Source: Cytophagales bacterium WSM2-2 (GTDB taxonomy: Bacteria > Bacteroidota > Bacteroidia > Cytophagales > Cyclobacteriaceae). From it: a DNA stretch of 64,000 nucleotides. Below, in pieces: positions 17,949 through 27,248 of the stretch. The DNA is taken from assembly GCA_015472025.1 (NCBI GenBank), contig BNHL01000001.1:992001-1056000 (forward strand). The letters are read 5' to 3'. Below the pieces are notes generated by a model, which saw nothing but the letters and a program-made list of their open reading frames with translations, had not been told where the DNA came from and did no database searches. Numbering within the stretch: position 1 is the first letter of the stretch; each line of letters starts with the position of its first letter. The position numbers and the translations under genes are program-made.

Positions 17949-19259
17949 AATCCCCTTGATCTTGCGGTACAGGCTCAACGCATGACGATCGGTGAGCCCG
18001 GAAATCAAATCCACAATGATTCGTAACATTTGATAAGTAGATGGCTGTTGCGTAAGCTCCCAGCGTGTTTCCTCAGGCAAAAGCAGTTGTAGATTTTTAT
18101 ACTTCCGGGGACTCTCTTTTTCTTGTAATGACTTGCCGGTAGCGACAAACTCTTCGAGCAACCCGGGCAGTACTTCGTGACCACTGGCTTCGATTTCAAC
18201 TACAGTTCGCGCTTGATAGATTTTCTCAACGGAGATCCTGGAAATCTCCTGAAGTGCATCTTTTGACCCAATCACATCAGTTAACGCATTGTCGAATTTA
18301 CCTTCAAGAATATTTTTCTCTTCATCGAGAAAAAGTGTAGTACACTCGTCTACCAGTTTGTTTATGGTAAGCGCGCGAAGAACTCCGAGTTTTTCAGTGA
18401 GCCCCACAAGCTTATTCATTTTCTCGGGATGAAATTGCTCTTTCAGGATTGCGGCCATCAGTTCCACCGTATCTTTTTCACTGATCAATCCGAGACGACA
18501 TCCGTCTTCAAGGTCGATGATGCCATAACAAATGTCATCCGCTGCCTCCACTAAAAATGTGAGTGGATGTCGGCACCATACATTTTCGTATCTATTAATC
18601 AATCCCAACTGATTTGCAACCAGAGAAAAGTTCTCTTTCTCTGAATCAAAAAATCCAAACTTCTTCTGGCTCTTCTTCGATTTGTCTCGATTTTGAAAAA
18701 AAGAAGGGCATGGATACTTCGTAAATGCTCCCAGTGTCGCCGAAGTCAGTTTCAAGCCGAATCGTTTTTGATTAAGCAATCTGAATCCCTGGGCATTGCC
18801 TTCAAAATGGGTAAGGTCAGTCCATTCTCTTTCAGTGACCTGGTTTTTGAATGACTGTCCCTTGGGGTGCAGTACAAAGAAATCCGAGATCGCATCCTCC
18901 CCTGCATGACCAAATGGAGGATTACCCAGATCGTGAGTAAGTGCTGCTGCCGCAACAATGGCCCCGAAATCAAACAAGGAAAAATTCTCTTTTAAGGAAG
19001 TGTGTCGTTTCAAAATCTCCTCTCCTACTTTTTTTCCCAGCGAACGACCAACGCTGGAAACTTCGAGACTGTGTGTGAGTCGCGTGTGAACGAAGTCATC
19101 TACTGGAAGCGGATGGACTTGCGTTTTGTCTTGCAGTCTGCGAAATGGTTGTGAAAAAATAATTCGATCGTAATCCTGTTCAAATGCACTACGCGACTGA
19201 TCATGGAAATCTTGTTTTCCATGCAGGCGTTGTGGCGAGAGAAGTTGTGACCAATTCAT
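17940..19259 (-). CDS. dgt: Deoxyguanosinetriphosphate triphosphohydrolase-like protein
   Basis: 439 residues. The HD-domain metal ligands are visible: H63 in RLTHSLEVSSVG, the H109-D110 pair in LTHDLGNPPFGHAGE, and a later aspartate in EAADDICYGIIDLEDG. These, and the N-terminal FRRLQDKTQVHP, identify the dNTP triphosphohydrolase family, which hydrolyses dGTP (or other dNTPs) to nucleoside and triphosphate and so controls dNTP pools. The 3' end overlaps the end of the convergent TMEM220 gene by 9 bases. The start lies 1 base after the stop of the next gene upstream, suggesting an operon. Confidence 0.92.
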   Translation of the reverse strand: MNWSQLLSPQRLHGKQDFHDQSRSAFEQDYDRIIFSQPFRRLQDKTQVHPLPVDDFVHTRLTHSLEVSSVGRSLGKKVGEEILKRHTSLKENFSLFDFGAIVAAAALTHDLGNPPFGHAGEDAISDFFVLHPKGQSFKNQVTEREWTDLTHFEGNAQGFRLLNQKRFGLKLTSATLGAFTKYPCPSFFQNRDKSKKSQKKFGFFDSEKENFSLVANQLGLINRYENVWCRHPLTFLVEAADDICYGIIDLEDGCRLGLISEKDTVELMAAILKEQFHPEKMNKLVGLTEKLGVLRALTINKLVDECTTLFLDEEKNILEGKFDNALTDVIGSKDALQEISRISVEKIYQARTVVEIEASGHEVLPGLLEEFVATGKSLQEKESPRKYKNLQLLLPEETRWELTQQPSTYQMLRIIVDLISGLTDRHALSLYRKIKGISL

Positions 19260-19260
19260 T

Positions 19261-19851
19261 CTATTCTTTCAAAACCAGGTCAATACACATCACTGCTGAT
19301 AGAATCAAAAGACGAAGCGGATGATCCGCCGGTACCTCCTGGCTAATCTGCAAAATATAATTGTCAGCGCTGGTGAAAAGTTCTTTTCCAAGCCCGCTCC
19401 ATTTTTTTGAAACCATGGCAAACTCCTTACCATCGTTGGCAACAAATTTGAATTCCCAGCTTGTCCATTTACCTTTCAACATACACAAGGGGCGTTCATT
19501 GGGTCCCAATACTTCAAACTTACCTCCGATGGAGAAGAATTTCTGTTTGAACTTGCCAATCAGATTGTCACTTTCATCCAGCACCTCCACATTCGATAAA
19601 AAAAAGGAAACACCCCTGCGAATAGTCAGCAACTTTTGGCCTTCAGGGCTTTTTATCTCCATATTGAATGGTGTCATTCTTTTGTAATCCGTAAAGCGGA
19701 ACATCTTGGTAAAGAAACCAAGTTTCTCTTCCTGGCACTGAAGTATGATTTGCTGTGTCTGTGGATCAAGAATATCAAAACTGTTGGCAGCCTTGAATAT
19801 TTTAACGTGCTCCTTTACAAAAAATAAGTTCCTGTTGAATGCCGGGTGCAT
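19261..19851 (-). CDS. LURP-one/scramblase-like protein
   Basis: 196 residues, no signal peptide. The beta-rich sequence with patterns such as NSFDILDPQTQQII, VEVLDESDNLIGKFKQKFF and GGKFEVLGPNERPLC looks like the tubby-like barrel of phospholipid scramblase and LURP-one proteins. A C-terminal hydrophobic stretch (about 177-195) resembles the buried helix of that fold. Bacterial members have no well-established role. It is directly upstream of dgt on the same strand. Confidence 0.7.
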   Translation of the reverse strand: MHPAFNRNLFFVKEHVKIFKAANSFDILDPQTQQIILQCQEEKLGFFTKMFRFTDYKRMTPFNMEIKSPEGQKLLTIRRGVSFFLSNVEVLDESDNLIGKFKQKFFSIGGKFEVLGPNERPLCMLKGKWTSWEFKFVANDGKEFAMVSKKWSGLGKELFTSADNYILQISQEVPADHPLRLLILSAVMCIDLVLKE

Positions 19852-19875
19852 GGTTCTATTTAAGCGTTCGAATAA

Positions 19876-21435
19876 TTAAATTCTCTTAAGTAGACTGAGG
19901 AGTGAGACCGCCTCACGGATTTTCTCTTTGAGGCTGTCAATCGCGATTCGTTCTTGTTTCATCGAATCACGCTCGCGGATCGTCACTGTATTGTCCTGAA
20001 GAGTCTGGTGATCAATAGTTATACAATACGGAGTGCCAATCGCATCCATGCGTCTGTATCTTCTGCCAATGGTGTCTTTGTCTTCGTAGTAGCAGCGGAA
20101 ATCAAATTTCAATAAATCCATCACTTCCTCTGCTTTCTCAGGCAAGCCATCTTTCTTCAAGTGGGGCAGCACCGCTATTTTGTAAGGAGCCAAAGCCGGG
20201 GGAATTGACAGCACCACGCGTTCTCCTCCTTCTTCGCCATCTGCGCCTGTCACTTTTTCTTCCTTGTAAGCGGTCGCCAGCACCGACAGGAACATCCGGT
20301 CCAAGCCTACTGAAGTCTCCACCACAAACGGCACGTAACTTTGGTTGTCCTCTGAATCAAAGTATTGCAATTTCTTCCCTGAAAATTTCTCGTGGCTCTT
20401 CAAATCAAAGTCCGTGCGACTATGGATTCCCTCGAGTTCCTTGAAGCCCATCGGAAAATTGAACTGAATATCGCAAGCTGCATTGGCATAGTGTGCGAGA
20501 TTTAAGTGATCATGGAAACGATAATTCTCACTACCAAGCCCTAATGTCTGATGCCATCTCATTCGCTTGTCTTTCCACTTCGCATACCACTCCATCTCCG
20601 TTCCTGGCTTCACAAAAAACTGCATTTCCATTTGCTCGAATTCGCGCATGCGGAAAATGAACTGGCGCGCCACTATTTCATTCCGGAATGCTTTTCCGAT
20701 CTGGGCAATTCCAAATGGAATCTTCATCCTTCCCGTTTTTTGCACATTCAGGAAATTGACAAAAATCCCCTGGGCAGTTTCCGGGCGCAAATAAATCTTA
20801 TTGGCGTCCTCTGCGATCGAACCCATTTCAGTTGAGAACATCAGGTTGAACTGACGCACGTCCGTCCAGTTTTTCGTTCCACTAATCGGATCGTTGATCT
20901 CCAGGTCAACAATTAGTTGCTTCATGGCCACCATGTCACCGTTAGTCATGGCTTCCTTCAGACGATTATTGGCCTCATCAATTTTCTTTTGGTATTCCAG
21001 CACGCGGGGGTTCGTCTCCGAAAACATCTTCTTGTCAAATGACTCTCCAAAACGCTTGGCTGCTTTCTCTACTTCCTTGACAATCTTCTCTTCCATTTTG
21101 GAAATGGCGTCCTCTACCAGTACATCAGCACGGTAACGTTTCTTTGAATCTTTATTGTCGATCATCGGATCGTTGAATGCATCCACGTGCCCACTGGCCT
21201 TCCAGGTGGTCGGGTGCATGAAGATAGCCGTATCAATACCCACGATGTTGTCGTGCATCTGCGTCATGAACTTCCACCAGTATTCCTTGATGTTGTTCTT
21301 CAATTCAACGCCATTCTGCCCATAGTCATAAACCGCACTGAGGCCGTCATAGATTTCGCTCGAAGGGAAAATAAACCCATACTCCTTGGCATGGGAGATC
21401 ACTTTTTTCAACAGATTTTCTGAGTCATTAGCCAT
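19876..21435 (-). CDS. glyS: Glycyl-tRNA synthetase (class II, single-chain type)
   Basis: 519 residues, the dimeric eukaryote/archaeal-like glycine-tRNA ligase, which attaches glycine to tRNA-Gly. Visible landmarks are the N-terminal GFIFPSSEIYDGLSAVYDYG, the LRPETAQGIFVNF segment, class II motif 2 around FRNEIVARQFIFRMREF, and motif 3 in ETSVGLDRMFL. The anticodon-binding domain fills the last 110 residues. A 17-bp palindrome sits about 85 bases upstream. Length and all motifs are normal. Confidence 0.96.
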   Translation of the reverse strand: MANDSENLLKKVISHAKEYGFIFPSSEIYDGLSAVYDYGQNGVELKNNIKEYWWKFMTQMHDNIVGIDTAIFMHPTTWKASGHVDAFNDPMIDNKDSKKRYRADVLVEDAISKMEEKIVKEVEKAAKRFGESFDKKMFSETNPRVLEYQKKIDEANNRLKEAMTNGDMVAMKQLIVDLEINDPISGTKNWTDVRQFNLMFSTEMGSIAEDANKIYLRPETAQGIFVNFLNVQKTGRMKIPFGIAQIGKAFRNEIVARQFIFRMREFEQMEMQFFVKPGTEMEWYAKWKDKRMRWHQTLGLGSENYRFHDHLNLAHYANAACDIQFNFPMGFKELEGIHSRTDFDLKSHEKFSGKKLQYFDSEDNQSYVPFVVETSVGLDRMFLSVLATAYKEEKVTGADGEEGGERVVLSIPPALAPYKIAVLPHLKKDGLPEKAEEVMDLLKFDFRCYYEDKDTIGRRYRRMDAIGTPYCITIDHQTLQDNTVTIRERDSMKQERIAIDSLKEKIREAVSLLSLLKRI

Positions 21436-21528
21436 AAGGGTGCAAAAATAGCTTTTTTAGCCTTGTTAGATAATCTGGCTGAATTTATCTAAACAAATAC
21501 CCTGGCTGCTTCGGGCTCGAATTACCCT

Positions 21529-21545
21529 GAACTGATTATCAGTTC
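21529..21545. repeat. 17-bp palindrome upstream of glyS
   Basis: GAACTGATTATCAGTTC is a perfect palindrome around a central T. It lies between the 3' end of the small beta-flower gene (21552) and the glyS start (21435). It could be an operator for glyS or a weak hairpin; no T tract follows on either strand. Confidence 0.5.
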
Positions 21546-21551
21546 CACATT

Positions 21552-21749
21552 TCAGGTCGTGTAATAAAGCGTTTGACCTCTCTTATCCAATATCTTCTTG
21601 TCTCTTTTATGACCAATGGCTTGCCCTTTGGTATCGTACAAAAAACCATTCATGAAATAACCTATATGCTCCCCTGAATCGCTGAAGAGGTTCTTATCAT
21701 CATTGGTGTATGCTTTGTATGTGCCGATTGAGTCAAAATACTTGGTCAT
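21552..21749 (-). CDS. Small repeat protein resembling the 4-fold beta flower domain
   Basis: 65 residues, no signal peptide. It is built from about three or four short units with the shape L-[FY]-D-x-x-G-x-x-I-G: LFSDSGEHIGYF, FLYDTKGQAIGHK and ILDKRGQTLYY. This resembles the 4-fold beta flower domain found in small Bacteroidota proteins, whose function is unknown. No partner gene is evident. Confidence in the domain name is modest, but the internal repeats support a real coding sequence. Confidence 0.55.
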   Translation of the reverse strand: MTKYFDSIGTYKAYTNDDKNLFSDSGEHIGYFMNGFLYDTKGQAIGHKRDKKILDKRGQTLYYTT

Positions 21750-21971
21750 GCTATAAATTTCTATAAGATACCTCTATATAGAACGTGAATCACGCGTAAT
21801 CGTTCACTTCCATCAAGTTCTGTAAAACTGTACCGAGCTGCTGGCCAAACACTAACCTGCTTAAATTCAGTCAGTAGCCTTTAATCATACGGTTGCAATT
21901 ATCGTCTTTTTATATTTACTTTGTAATTGAAAGTACTTTTAAATAAATTATATAACCGGAAAGGCAATTTT

Positions 21972-22241
21972 ATGACTCTACAAAACAAAAGGCTTACAGG
22001 CATCGTGCTCGGAATAGCGCTCCTGTTACTTATCCCATTTATCGCAATGCAGTTTACCACTGAGGTACATTGGACTCTAATCGATTTTGTTGCTGCTGGT
22101 GCCCTTTTGTTCGCCACAGGCCTTGCATGTGAATTTGTAATAAGGAAAGTAAGTAAAGTCGAGTACCGGGTTGTAATGTGCCTGGCCATCCTCGCAGTTT
22201 TCTTCATCATTTGGGTACAGCTTGCCGTGGGAATCTTCTGA
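21972..22241 (+). CDS. Small three-helix membrane protein
   Basis: About 89 residues from the ATG at 21972 (MTLQNKRLTG); the frame opens earlier at 21927 but the extension is basic and unlike the homologues I recall. Three hydrophobic helices are visible: GIVLGIALLLLIPFIAM, IDFVAAGALLFATGLACEF and VVMCLAILAVFFIIWVQLA. The pattern matches a conserved Bacteroidota small membrane protein of unknown function. It is a single-gene unit. Confidence 0.75.
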   Translation: MTLQNKRLTGIVLGIALLLLIPFIAMQFTTEVHWTLIDFVAAGALLFATGLACEFVIRKVSKVEYRVVMCLAILAVFFIIWVQLAVGIF

Positions 22242-22349
22242 ATATTTGCCCTGCGCCCCGTCACGGGTGCCTTGGAATGATGAATACGATTAGGTGATCT
22301 TGCACCAATCTCCTCTTTTCATTAGCATTGGTGTTCAGAATCGATTCTA

Positions 22350-23642
22350 ATGAAAAAATTTCTTCTATTCCTGTTCTTCGCTTCATTTTTGATAAATCTC
22401 GTGGCCCAGAAAAAGTCTGAGGCAGGGAAAACAATCTATGAACAACAAGTTCTTGATCTTACCAAAAACAAACTGGTGAAAGATGCTTTTGCCATCATCG
22501 ACCAACTCGAACCGGCCACACGCAAAGAGCACATTGAACTAACACAGGTTCCGGCTCCTCCGTTTAAAGAAGAAAAGCGTGCACAGTATTTCAAAAAAAT
22601 GCTCGAAACAGCAAAAACTGATAAAGTATGGATTGATTCATTAGGGAATGTCCTCGCCCTTCGCAAAGGCACAAAAAGCACCCGAACCATAGTGCTTGAT
22701 GCACATCTCGATACCGTTTTTCCGGAAGGCACCGATGTAACGGTCAAACAGAAAGGCGACACGCTCTTTGCTCCCGGAATTGCAGATGATACGCGAGGGT
22801 TGATTGCCATCCTCACTGTATTGAAGGCCATGGAGAAAACAAATCTCCGAACAGTTGACGATGTACTCTTTGCAGCAACACTTGGCGAAGAAGGACTCGG
22901 TGATTTGCGTGGTGTGAAATATGTTGTTGAAAAAAGTAAACTCAAAATCGATTCATGGATTGCCGTTGATGGAACAGAGATCAATTACGTGGTGAATGGT
23001 GCGCTTGGTTCCGTAAGATATAGAGCAACAATCATCGGACCGGGCGGTCATTCCTGGGGCGCTTTTGGTCTGGGAAATCCGCATAGCGCTATGGCCAAGT
23101 CACTCAATTATTTCTCAGATGCGGCAGCGACCTTTACAGCCACTGGTATCAAAACCAGCTTTAATGTGGGACGCACCGGTGGTGGCACATCAATCAATTC
23201 AATTCCATTTGAGTCGTGGGCAGAAATCGATATGCGCTCGGAAAGTCCATCTCAGTTAAAAAAGATCGACTCTATATTTAAAGTGTGCATGAAAAAAGGA
23301 TTGGATGAGTACAATCGCACCATCAAAAAGGGGTCAATGCTTTCGCTGGATTTGAAGCAAATAGGCTACCGTCCGTCAGGTATGACAAAACCTGACCAGG
23401 CCATTGTGCAGCGATCACTTGCCGCTGCCCGCCACTTCACTTCATCGCCAATAACACTCGGTTATGTTTCTACCAATGCCAATACATCTATCGCTCATGG
23501 TATCCCTTCCATTTGCATCGGGGCCGGTGGTCGAAGTGATCATGAACACGCATTGAATGAATGGTGGCTCAATGAAAAAGGCGCTGACGGAATCAAGTTT
23601 GTATTACTTACTTTATTAATGGAAGCTGGCTTTGAAAAATAA
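22350..23642 (+). CDS. Secreted M20-family metallopeptidase
   Basis: 430 residues with a signal peptide ending near LVAQ (residues 17-20). M20 di-zinc motifs are VLDAHLDTVFPEG, GIADDTRG and EEGLGD, plus a final histidine in GRSDHEHALNEWW. A lid or dimerisation domain lies in the middle (TSFNVGRTGGGTSINSIP). The family removes amino acids from peptides (tripeptidase T or carboxypeptidase-like). A near-consensus promoter, TTG then 20 bases then TAGCATTG at 22323-22330, lies upstream. Confidence 0.9.
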   Translation: MKKFLLFLFFASFLINLVAQKKSEAGKTIYEQQVLDLTKNKLVKDAFAIIDQLEPATRKEHIELTQVPAPPFKEEKRAQYFKKMLETAKTDKVWIDSLGNVLALRKGTKSTRTIVLDAHLDTVFPEGTDVTVKQKGDTLFAPGIADDTRGLIAILTVLKAMEKTNLRTVDDVLFAATLGEEGLGDLRGVKYVVEKSKLKIDSWIAVDGTEINYVVNGALGSVRYRATIIGPGGHSWGAFGLGNPHSAMAKSLNYFSDAAATFTATGIKTSFNVGRTGGGTSINSIPFESWAEIDMRSESPSQLKKIDSIFKVCMKKGLDEYNRTIKKGSMLSLDLKQIGYRPSGMTKPDQAIVQRSLAAARHFTSSPITLGYVSTNANTSIAHGIPSICIGAGGRSDHEHALNEWWLNEKGADGIKFVLLTLLMEAGFEK

Positions 23643-23647
23643 AAATC

Positions 23648-23866
23648 ATGGACCACATCGCGATACTCAAATTCATTCACCAAAAAGGCATCACAGGTAA
23701 TGTGATGGAGGCCCTTGGTTGGGACTCTTCACGGTTTGAAGAAGGTGCTCAGATCGCCCTCGACATGGACAACCTCAATTATGTGAAATTGATCTATTCC
23801 AATTTCAACAAAAACCTGGTCGTGGTGGAACTTACCCTCGTGGGTATTGCCAAAGCTAAAAGTTAA
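23648..23866 (+). CDS. Conserved hypothetical protein
   Basis: 72 residues, no signal or membrane segment, starting 6 bases after the M20 peptidase stop and so probably cotranscribed with it. The sequence (MDHIAILKFIHQKGITGNVMEA at its start) is helical first and then beta (NLVVVELTLVGIAKAK). I do not recognise the family. The spacing and codon use fit a real small gene. Confidence 0.6.
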   Translation: MDHIAILKFIHQKGITGNVMEALGWDSSRFEEGAQIALDMDNLNYVKLIYSNFNKNLVVVELTLVGIAKAKS

Positions 23867-23872
23867 CTGCCT

Positions 23873-25234
23873 TTATTGTTTCACCAGTTTTTTCAACTCA
23901 GCATCAATAAATTCCCTTGACAGCCAGCGGTTGTTGAGCATCACCCCGGCAATCTGCGAGGTATTGCTGATGTCTGTTAAGGGATTTGCATTGAGAAGTA
24001 CAAGATCAGAGACATTTCCTTCTTTTACTGAACCTGAATTGCTTCGATCGAAATAGCGCGCCACATTCACCGTCCCCGCTTGTAATGCCTGGAATGGCGT
24101 GAGACCAGAATTGACCATACTTTTCAATTCACGGTGAATAGAGAAGCCGGGAACGTTATACACTTGTGGAGCATCTGATCCTAATAACAATCCAACGCCA
24201 TTTTTCTGGCATTCAAGAATCAGTTTCCTACGAAGTTTCAGGAACGCAGGAAAATTTTCTTTTTTATAACGTGGATCATTCGTTGACCGGTCTTTTGCTT
24301 CAGCCCATCGTTTGGCAGTGGCTGGGTCCATGTATTTCATTTCAGGTAAAGCGGCACACTCGGCTGTAGTTATTTCTGATGAGAGCCACCCTTCGGCCAA
24401 TGTTTGAGTAGGCACGACCCAAATATGATGATCGCGAAGTCCAGCCATCAACTTTGGAATGATCGACTCATCTGCTTTATTCGCAATATAAATTGCCATG
24501 AAGCCCGCATCAGTCTCTTTGGTCTCTTTCACATTGGGTATCAGTCCTTCGACAAACTGATCCAGGTGATCCACTGACTTGTAGTTCGATTCAATCGCAT
24601 GCCATATTCCTACGTCCCAGGCCACATGGCCTGCGAAAGGAATTTTAACTTCATTGGCAGTCTTTACGATCGCATCGAAGTTCTCTCGTGACAATCCCGG
24701 ATGAAGTTTTAGAAAATCATAACCTGCTGCTTTCTGTTCTTTCACCATGCGAATCCCCTCTTCAGCAGATTTGACTGTATTGCCATTAAATGAGGGGCCT
24801 GAAGTGTACAGTTTCGGCCCCATGATTTCTCCTTCCTCAATTTTCTTTCTTAACTCAAGGTGACGCGGGTGGCCAAGCATGCCACGAACAGTCGTTACTC
24901 CATTAAGTGCGAACAACATCAGCACTTCTTTCATCGGGTTGATATCATCAATCGGGGGAACATGTGCGTGCATTTCGGCAAGTCCGGGGATGAGGTACTT
25001 TCCTTTGGCATCAACGACCAATGCAGCTTTGTCAAACTTCACACTTTGTGATTTGCCCATGGCTTTGACCTTGCCATCTTTGACAACAACATCATAGTTT
25101 TCAAGTACGACTTCGCGGTCCATGGGCACTACATTGACTGACCGGAATACGATTTCCTGTTGACGTGAATCAACTGCGTTTTGTGCGCCAGCAAAAAACG
25201 GTACAAAGACCAGGAGAAAGAGTATTTTTTTCAT
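23873..25234 (-). CDS. Secreted amidohydrolase
   Basis: 453 residues with a signal peptide (cleavage near FAGAQNA, about residue 18). The metal-dependent hydrolase motifs are present: HxH in AEMHAHVPP, the carboxylated-lysine candidate in FLKLHPG, histidines in FAGHVAWD and KSVDHLDQF, and the aspartate in LLLGSDAPQVYNVPG. A C-terminal GSVKEGNVSDLVLLNANPL is typical of imidazolonepropionase-type amidohydrolases acting on cyclic amides or dipeptides. It converges on the small gene at 23866. Confidence 0.88.
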   Translation of the reverse strand: MKKILFLLVFVPFFAGAQNAVDSRQQEIVFRSVNVVPMDREVVLENYDVVVKDGKVKAMGKSQSVKFDKAALVVDAKGKYLIPGLAEMHAHVPPIDDINPMKEVLMLFALNGVTTVRGMLGHPRHLELRKKIEEGEIMGPKLYTSGPSFNGNTVKSAEEGIRMVKEQKAAGYDFLKLHPGLSRENFDAIVKTANEVKIPFAGHVAWDVGIWHAIESNYKSVDHLDQFVEGLIPNVKETKETDAGFMAIYIANKADESIIPKLMAGLRDHHIWVVPTQTLAEGWLSSEITTAECAALPEMKYMDPATAKRWAEAKDRSTNDPRYKKENFPAFLKLRRKLILECQKNGVGLLLGSDAPQVYNVPGFSIHRELKSMVNSGLTPFQALQAGTVNVARYFDRSNSGSVKEGNVSDLVLLNANPLTDISNTSQIAGVMLNNRWLSREFIDAELKKLVKQ

Positions 25235-25381
25235 GAAGTCAAAGTAGCCAAAATTGACTCACATTCTGAATGAGGTTCTTTGTCCGGTTGGATAAAATGA
25301 AATTCGGAAAAAATAACAGGCAACGTTGCTTAGGGCGCAATAACTATCTGTTAAATTTGATGTCTGCAAAATTTTATCACC

Positions 25382-25804
25382 ATGGCCAAAAGCAAAAACA
25401 AAACTGCTGCTACCACCAAAAGCGTTGACGATTTTATTGCCGCTGTTGATGACGAGGCCAAGCGTGATGATAGTTACGAACTGATAAAGATATTCAAGGA
25501 CGTTACCGGCGAGAATGCAACGATGTGGGGACCAAGCATTGTTGGTTTTGGTACTTATCATTACAAATATGAAAGTGGCCGTGAAGGCGATATGCCATTA
25601 GCTGCGTTCTCACCACGAAAAAATGCACTCGTGCTCTACATTACCAATTTCGACGGCAAAGAAGAGATGCAGAAGAAATTAGGGAAAGTCAAACCTTCCA
25701 AAGGTTGTGTTTATGTCAAGAAACTGGAAGACATTGACACCGGGGTTTTGAAGAAAATGATTACGGCCTCAGTAAAAAGCATCAAGAAAGGATTCGGCAG
25801 GTAG
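25382..25804 (+). CDS. DUF1801 domain protein
   Basis: 140 residues, cytoplasmic. The sequence KDVTGENATMWGPSIVGFGTYHYKYESG and KGCVYVKKLEDID match the DUF1801 (YdhG-like) fold, a small alpha/beta domain of unknown role. A possible promoter, TAAATTTG at 25352-25359 with TTA 19 bases upstream, lies in front. It may form an operon with the gene at 25827. Confidence 0.85.
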   Translation: MAKSKNKTAATTKSVDDFIAAVDDEAKRDDSYELIKIFKDVTGENATMWGPSIVGFGTYHYKYESGREGDMPLAAFSPRKNALVLYITNFDGKEEMQKKLGKVKPSKGCVYVKKLEDIDTGVLKKMITASVKSIKKGFGR

Positions 25805-25826
25805 CCACCGCAACTATTATCAGAGA

Positions 25827-26213
25827 ATGCCACTTCCTCCAGTTACTTTCGAGTTAACCGAAAAATATTTGTTGATTACCGGTCACGGAACGCGTGACAG
25901 TCTCACTTCAATGGCCGAAGCTTCGGCACAGATATACCGGAAAATGCAAGAAACAAATAGTCGCTATTTGCTTGTTGATTATCGAAAACTTCAGATCAAT
26001 GTCCATCTGAATGAGGCTTTCAACATCGTAAAGCGCTACGAAGTGATTCAACCCGGATTGAAGGACGCTGTCATTGCTGCAGTTTTTGAAAAACCGGGAC
26101 TTGAGTTTGGCAATTACTGGAAAGAGATCGCACTAAAGCGTGGGTTCTTCATTGAGATTTTTGAAGATATGAAGCTAGCTGAGGAATGGTTGTTGAATCA
26201 AATGACAAAATAA
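25827..26213 (+). CDS. STAS/SpoIIAA-like conserved hypothetical protein
   Basis: 128 residues, cytoplasmic, starting 22 bases after the DUF1801 gene. Alternating beta strands and helices (VTFELTEKYLLITGHG, SRYLLVDYRKLQI, AVIAAVFEKPG) fit the SpoIIAA-like/STAS fold used in protein-protein regulation, but the match is by shape only. No catalytic motif is seen. Confidence 0.6.
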   Translation: MPLPPVTFELTEKYLLITGHGTRDSLTSMAEASAQIYRKMQETNSRYLLVDYRKLQINVHLNEAFNIVKRYEVIQPGLKDAVIAAVFEKPGLEFGNYWKEIALKRGFFIEIFEDMKLAEEWLLNQMTK

Positions 26214-26340
26214 TTCCATGCTCCGGTCTCCTCAGCCACAGTGGCAATAGTGAAAGGAATATGTTTATCCCTCTGCATTACTTGCCTGGTTCTCGCTGCG
26301 AAAAGATATCCGGATCGTAATCAACAGGAATCGCAATGAG

Positions 26341-27201
26341 TTATTTTTTATACTCAACCACATGTTGCGTTGATGTTCCCAATCCTTCGATTCCGATTTC
26401 GACTACATCGCCCGGCTTGAGATAAACGGGAGGTTTTAATCCTATTCCTCCGCCATGAGGTGTGCCTGTAGAAATAACATCGCCAGGCAACAACGTCATA
26501 AATTGAGTTACGTAAGAAATAATGGTTGACACGTCAAAGATCATATCACCGGTAGTTCCCTGCTGCATGATTTTTCCATTCACCTTCGTCCAGATGTCCA
26601 GATCATGTGTATCGGAAATTTCGTCACGGGTGAGAAGGAAAGGACCAAGCGGAGCAAAAGTATCGCAGCCCTTACCTTTCGTCCATTGACCACCACGTTC
26701 CAGTTGATATTCACGCTCGCTGTAATCATTATGAAGCATATAGCCCGCGATGTAATTCAATGCATTTGCTTTCTCCACATAGGAGGCACGTTTACCAATG
26801 ACGATGGCAAATTCAACTTCATAATCAGTCTTATGCGAATCGCGGGGAATCATCAGGTTATCGTTAGGGCCTACAATGGCTGAAGTGGCCTTCAGAAAAA
26901 TCACCGGTTCTTTAGGAATCTCCAAGCCCGCCTCGATGGCATGCTTTCTATAATTAAGTCCGATGCAAACCATTTTGCTCGGCCTTGCCACCGGTGGCCC
27001 AAGCCGGACGGAGGTTAACTCAAATTTCTTCGCAGATGATTTGTTTACTTCAAACCACTTCGCCAGCCTGCTCAGGCCATCAGTGGCAAAGAAATTTTCA
27101 TTATAGTCTTCTCCGAAAGAGCTGGCGTCAATACCTGTCTTATCATCAATTTGCAATCCGGGTTTTTCATTTCCTGAGTTGCCGAAGCGGATCAATTTCA
27201 T
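26341..27201 (-). CDS. Fumarylacetoacetate hydrolase-family protein
   Basis: 286 residues. The FAH-family core is clear: CIGLNYRKHAIEAGLEIPKEP, metal ligands in DYEVEFAIVIGKRA, and the C-terminal DVISTGTPHGGGIGLKPP. Members cleave or decarboxylate beta-keto acids or 2,4-diketo sugar acids (for example the ureidoglycolate lyase/2,4-diketo-3-deoxyfuconate hydrolase branch). No pathway partner is adjacent, so the substrate is unknown. Between it and the preceding plus-strand gene lie 127 bases with nothing recognisable. Confidence 0.9.
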   Translation of the reverse strand: MKLIRFGNSGNEKPGLQIDDKTGIDASSFGEDYNENFFATDGLSRLAKWFEVNKSSAKKFELTSVRLGPPVARPSKMVCIGLNYRKHAIEAGLEIPKEPVIFLKATSAIVGPNDNLMIPRDSHKTDYEVEFAIVIGKRASYVEKANALNYIAGYMLHNDYSEREYQLERGGQWTKGKGCDTFAPLGPFLLTRDEISDTHDLDIWTKVNGKIMQQGTTGDMIFDVSTIISYVTQFMTLLPGDVISTGTPHGGGIGLKPPVYLKPGDVVEIGIEGLGTSTQHVVEYKK

Positions 27202-27248
27202 GAAGCTAAGATATTGAAACCGCGGTTATAAAAGTTATCGGTTATAAA

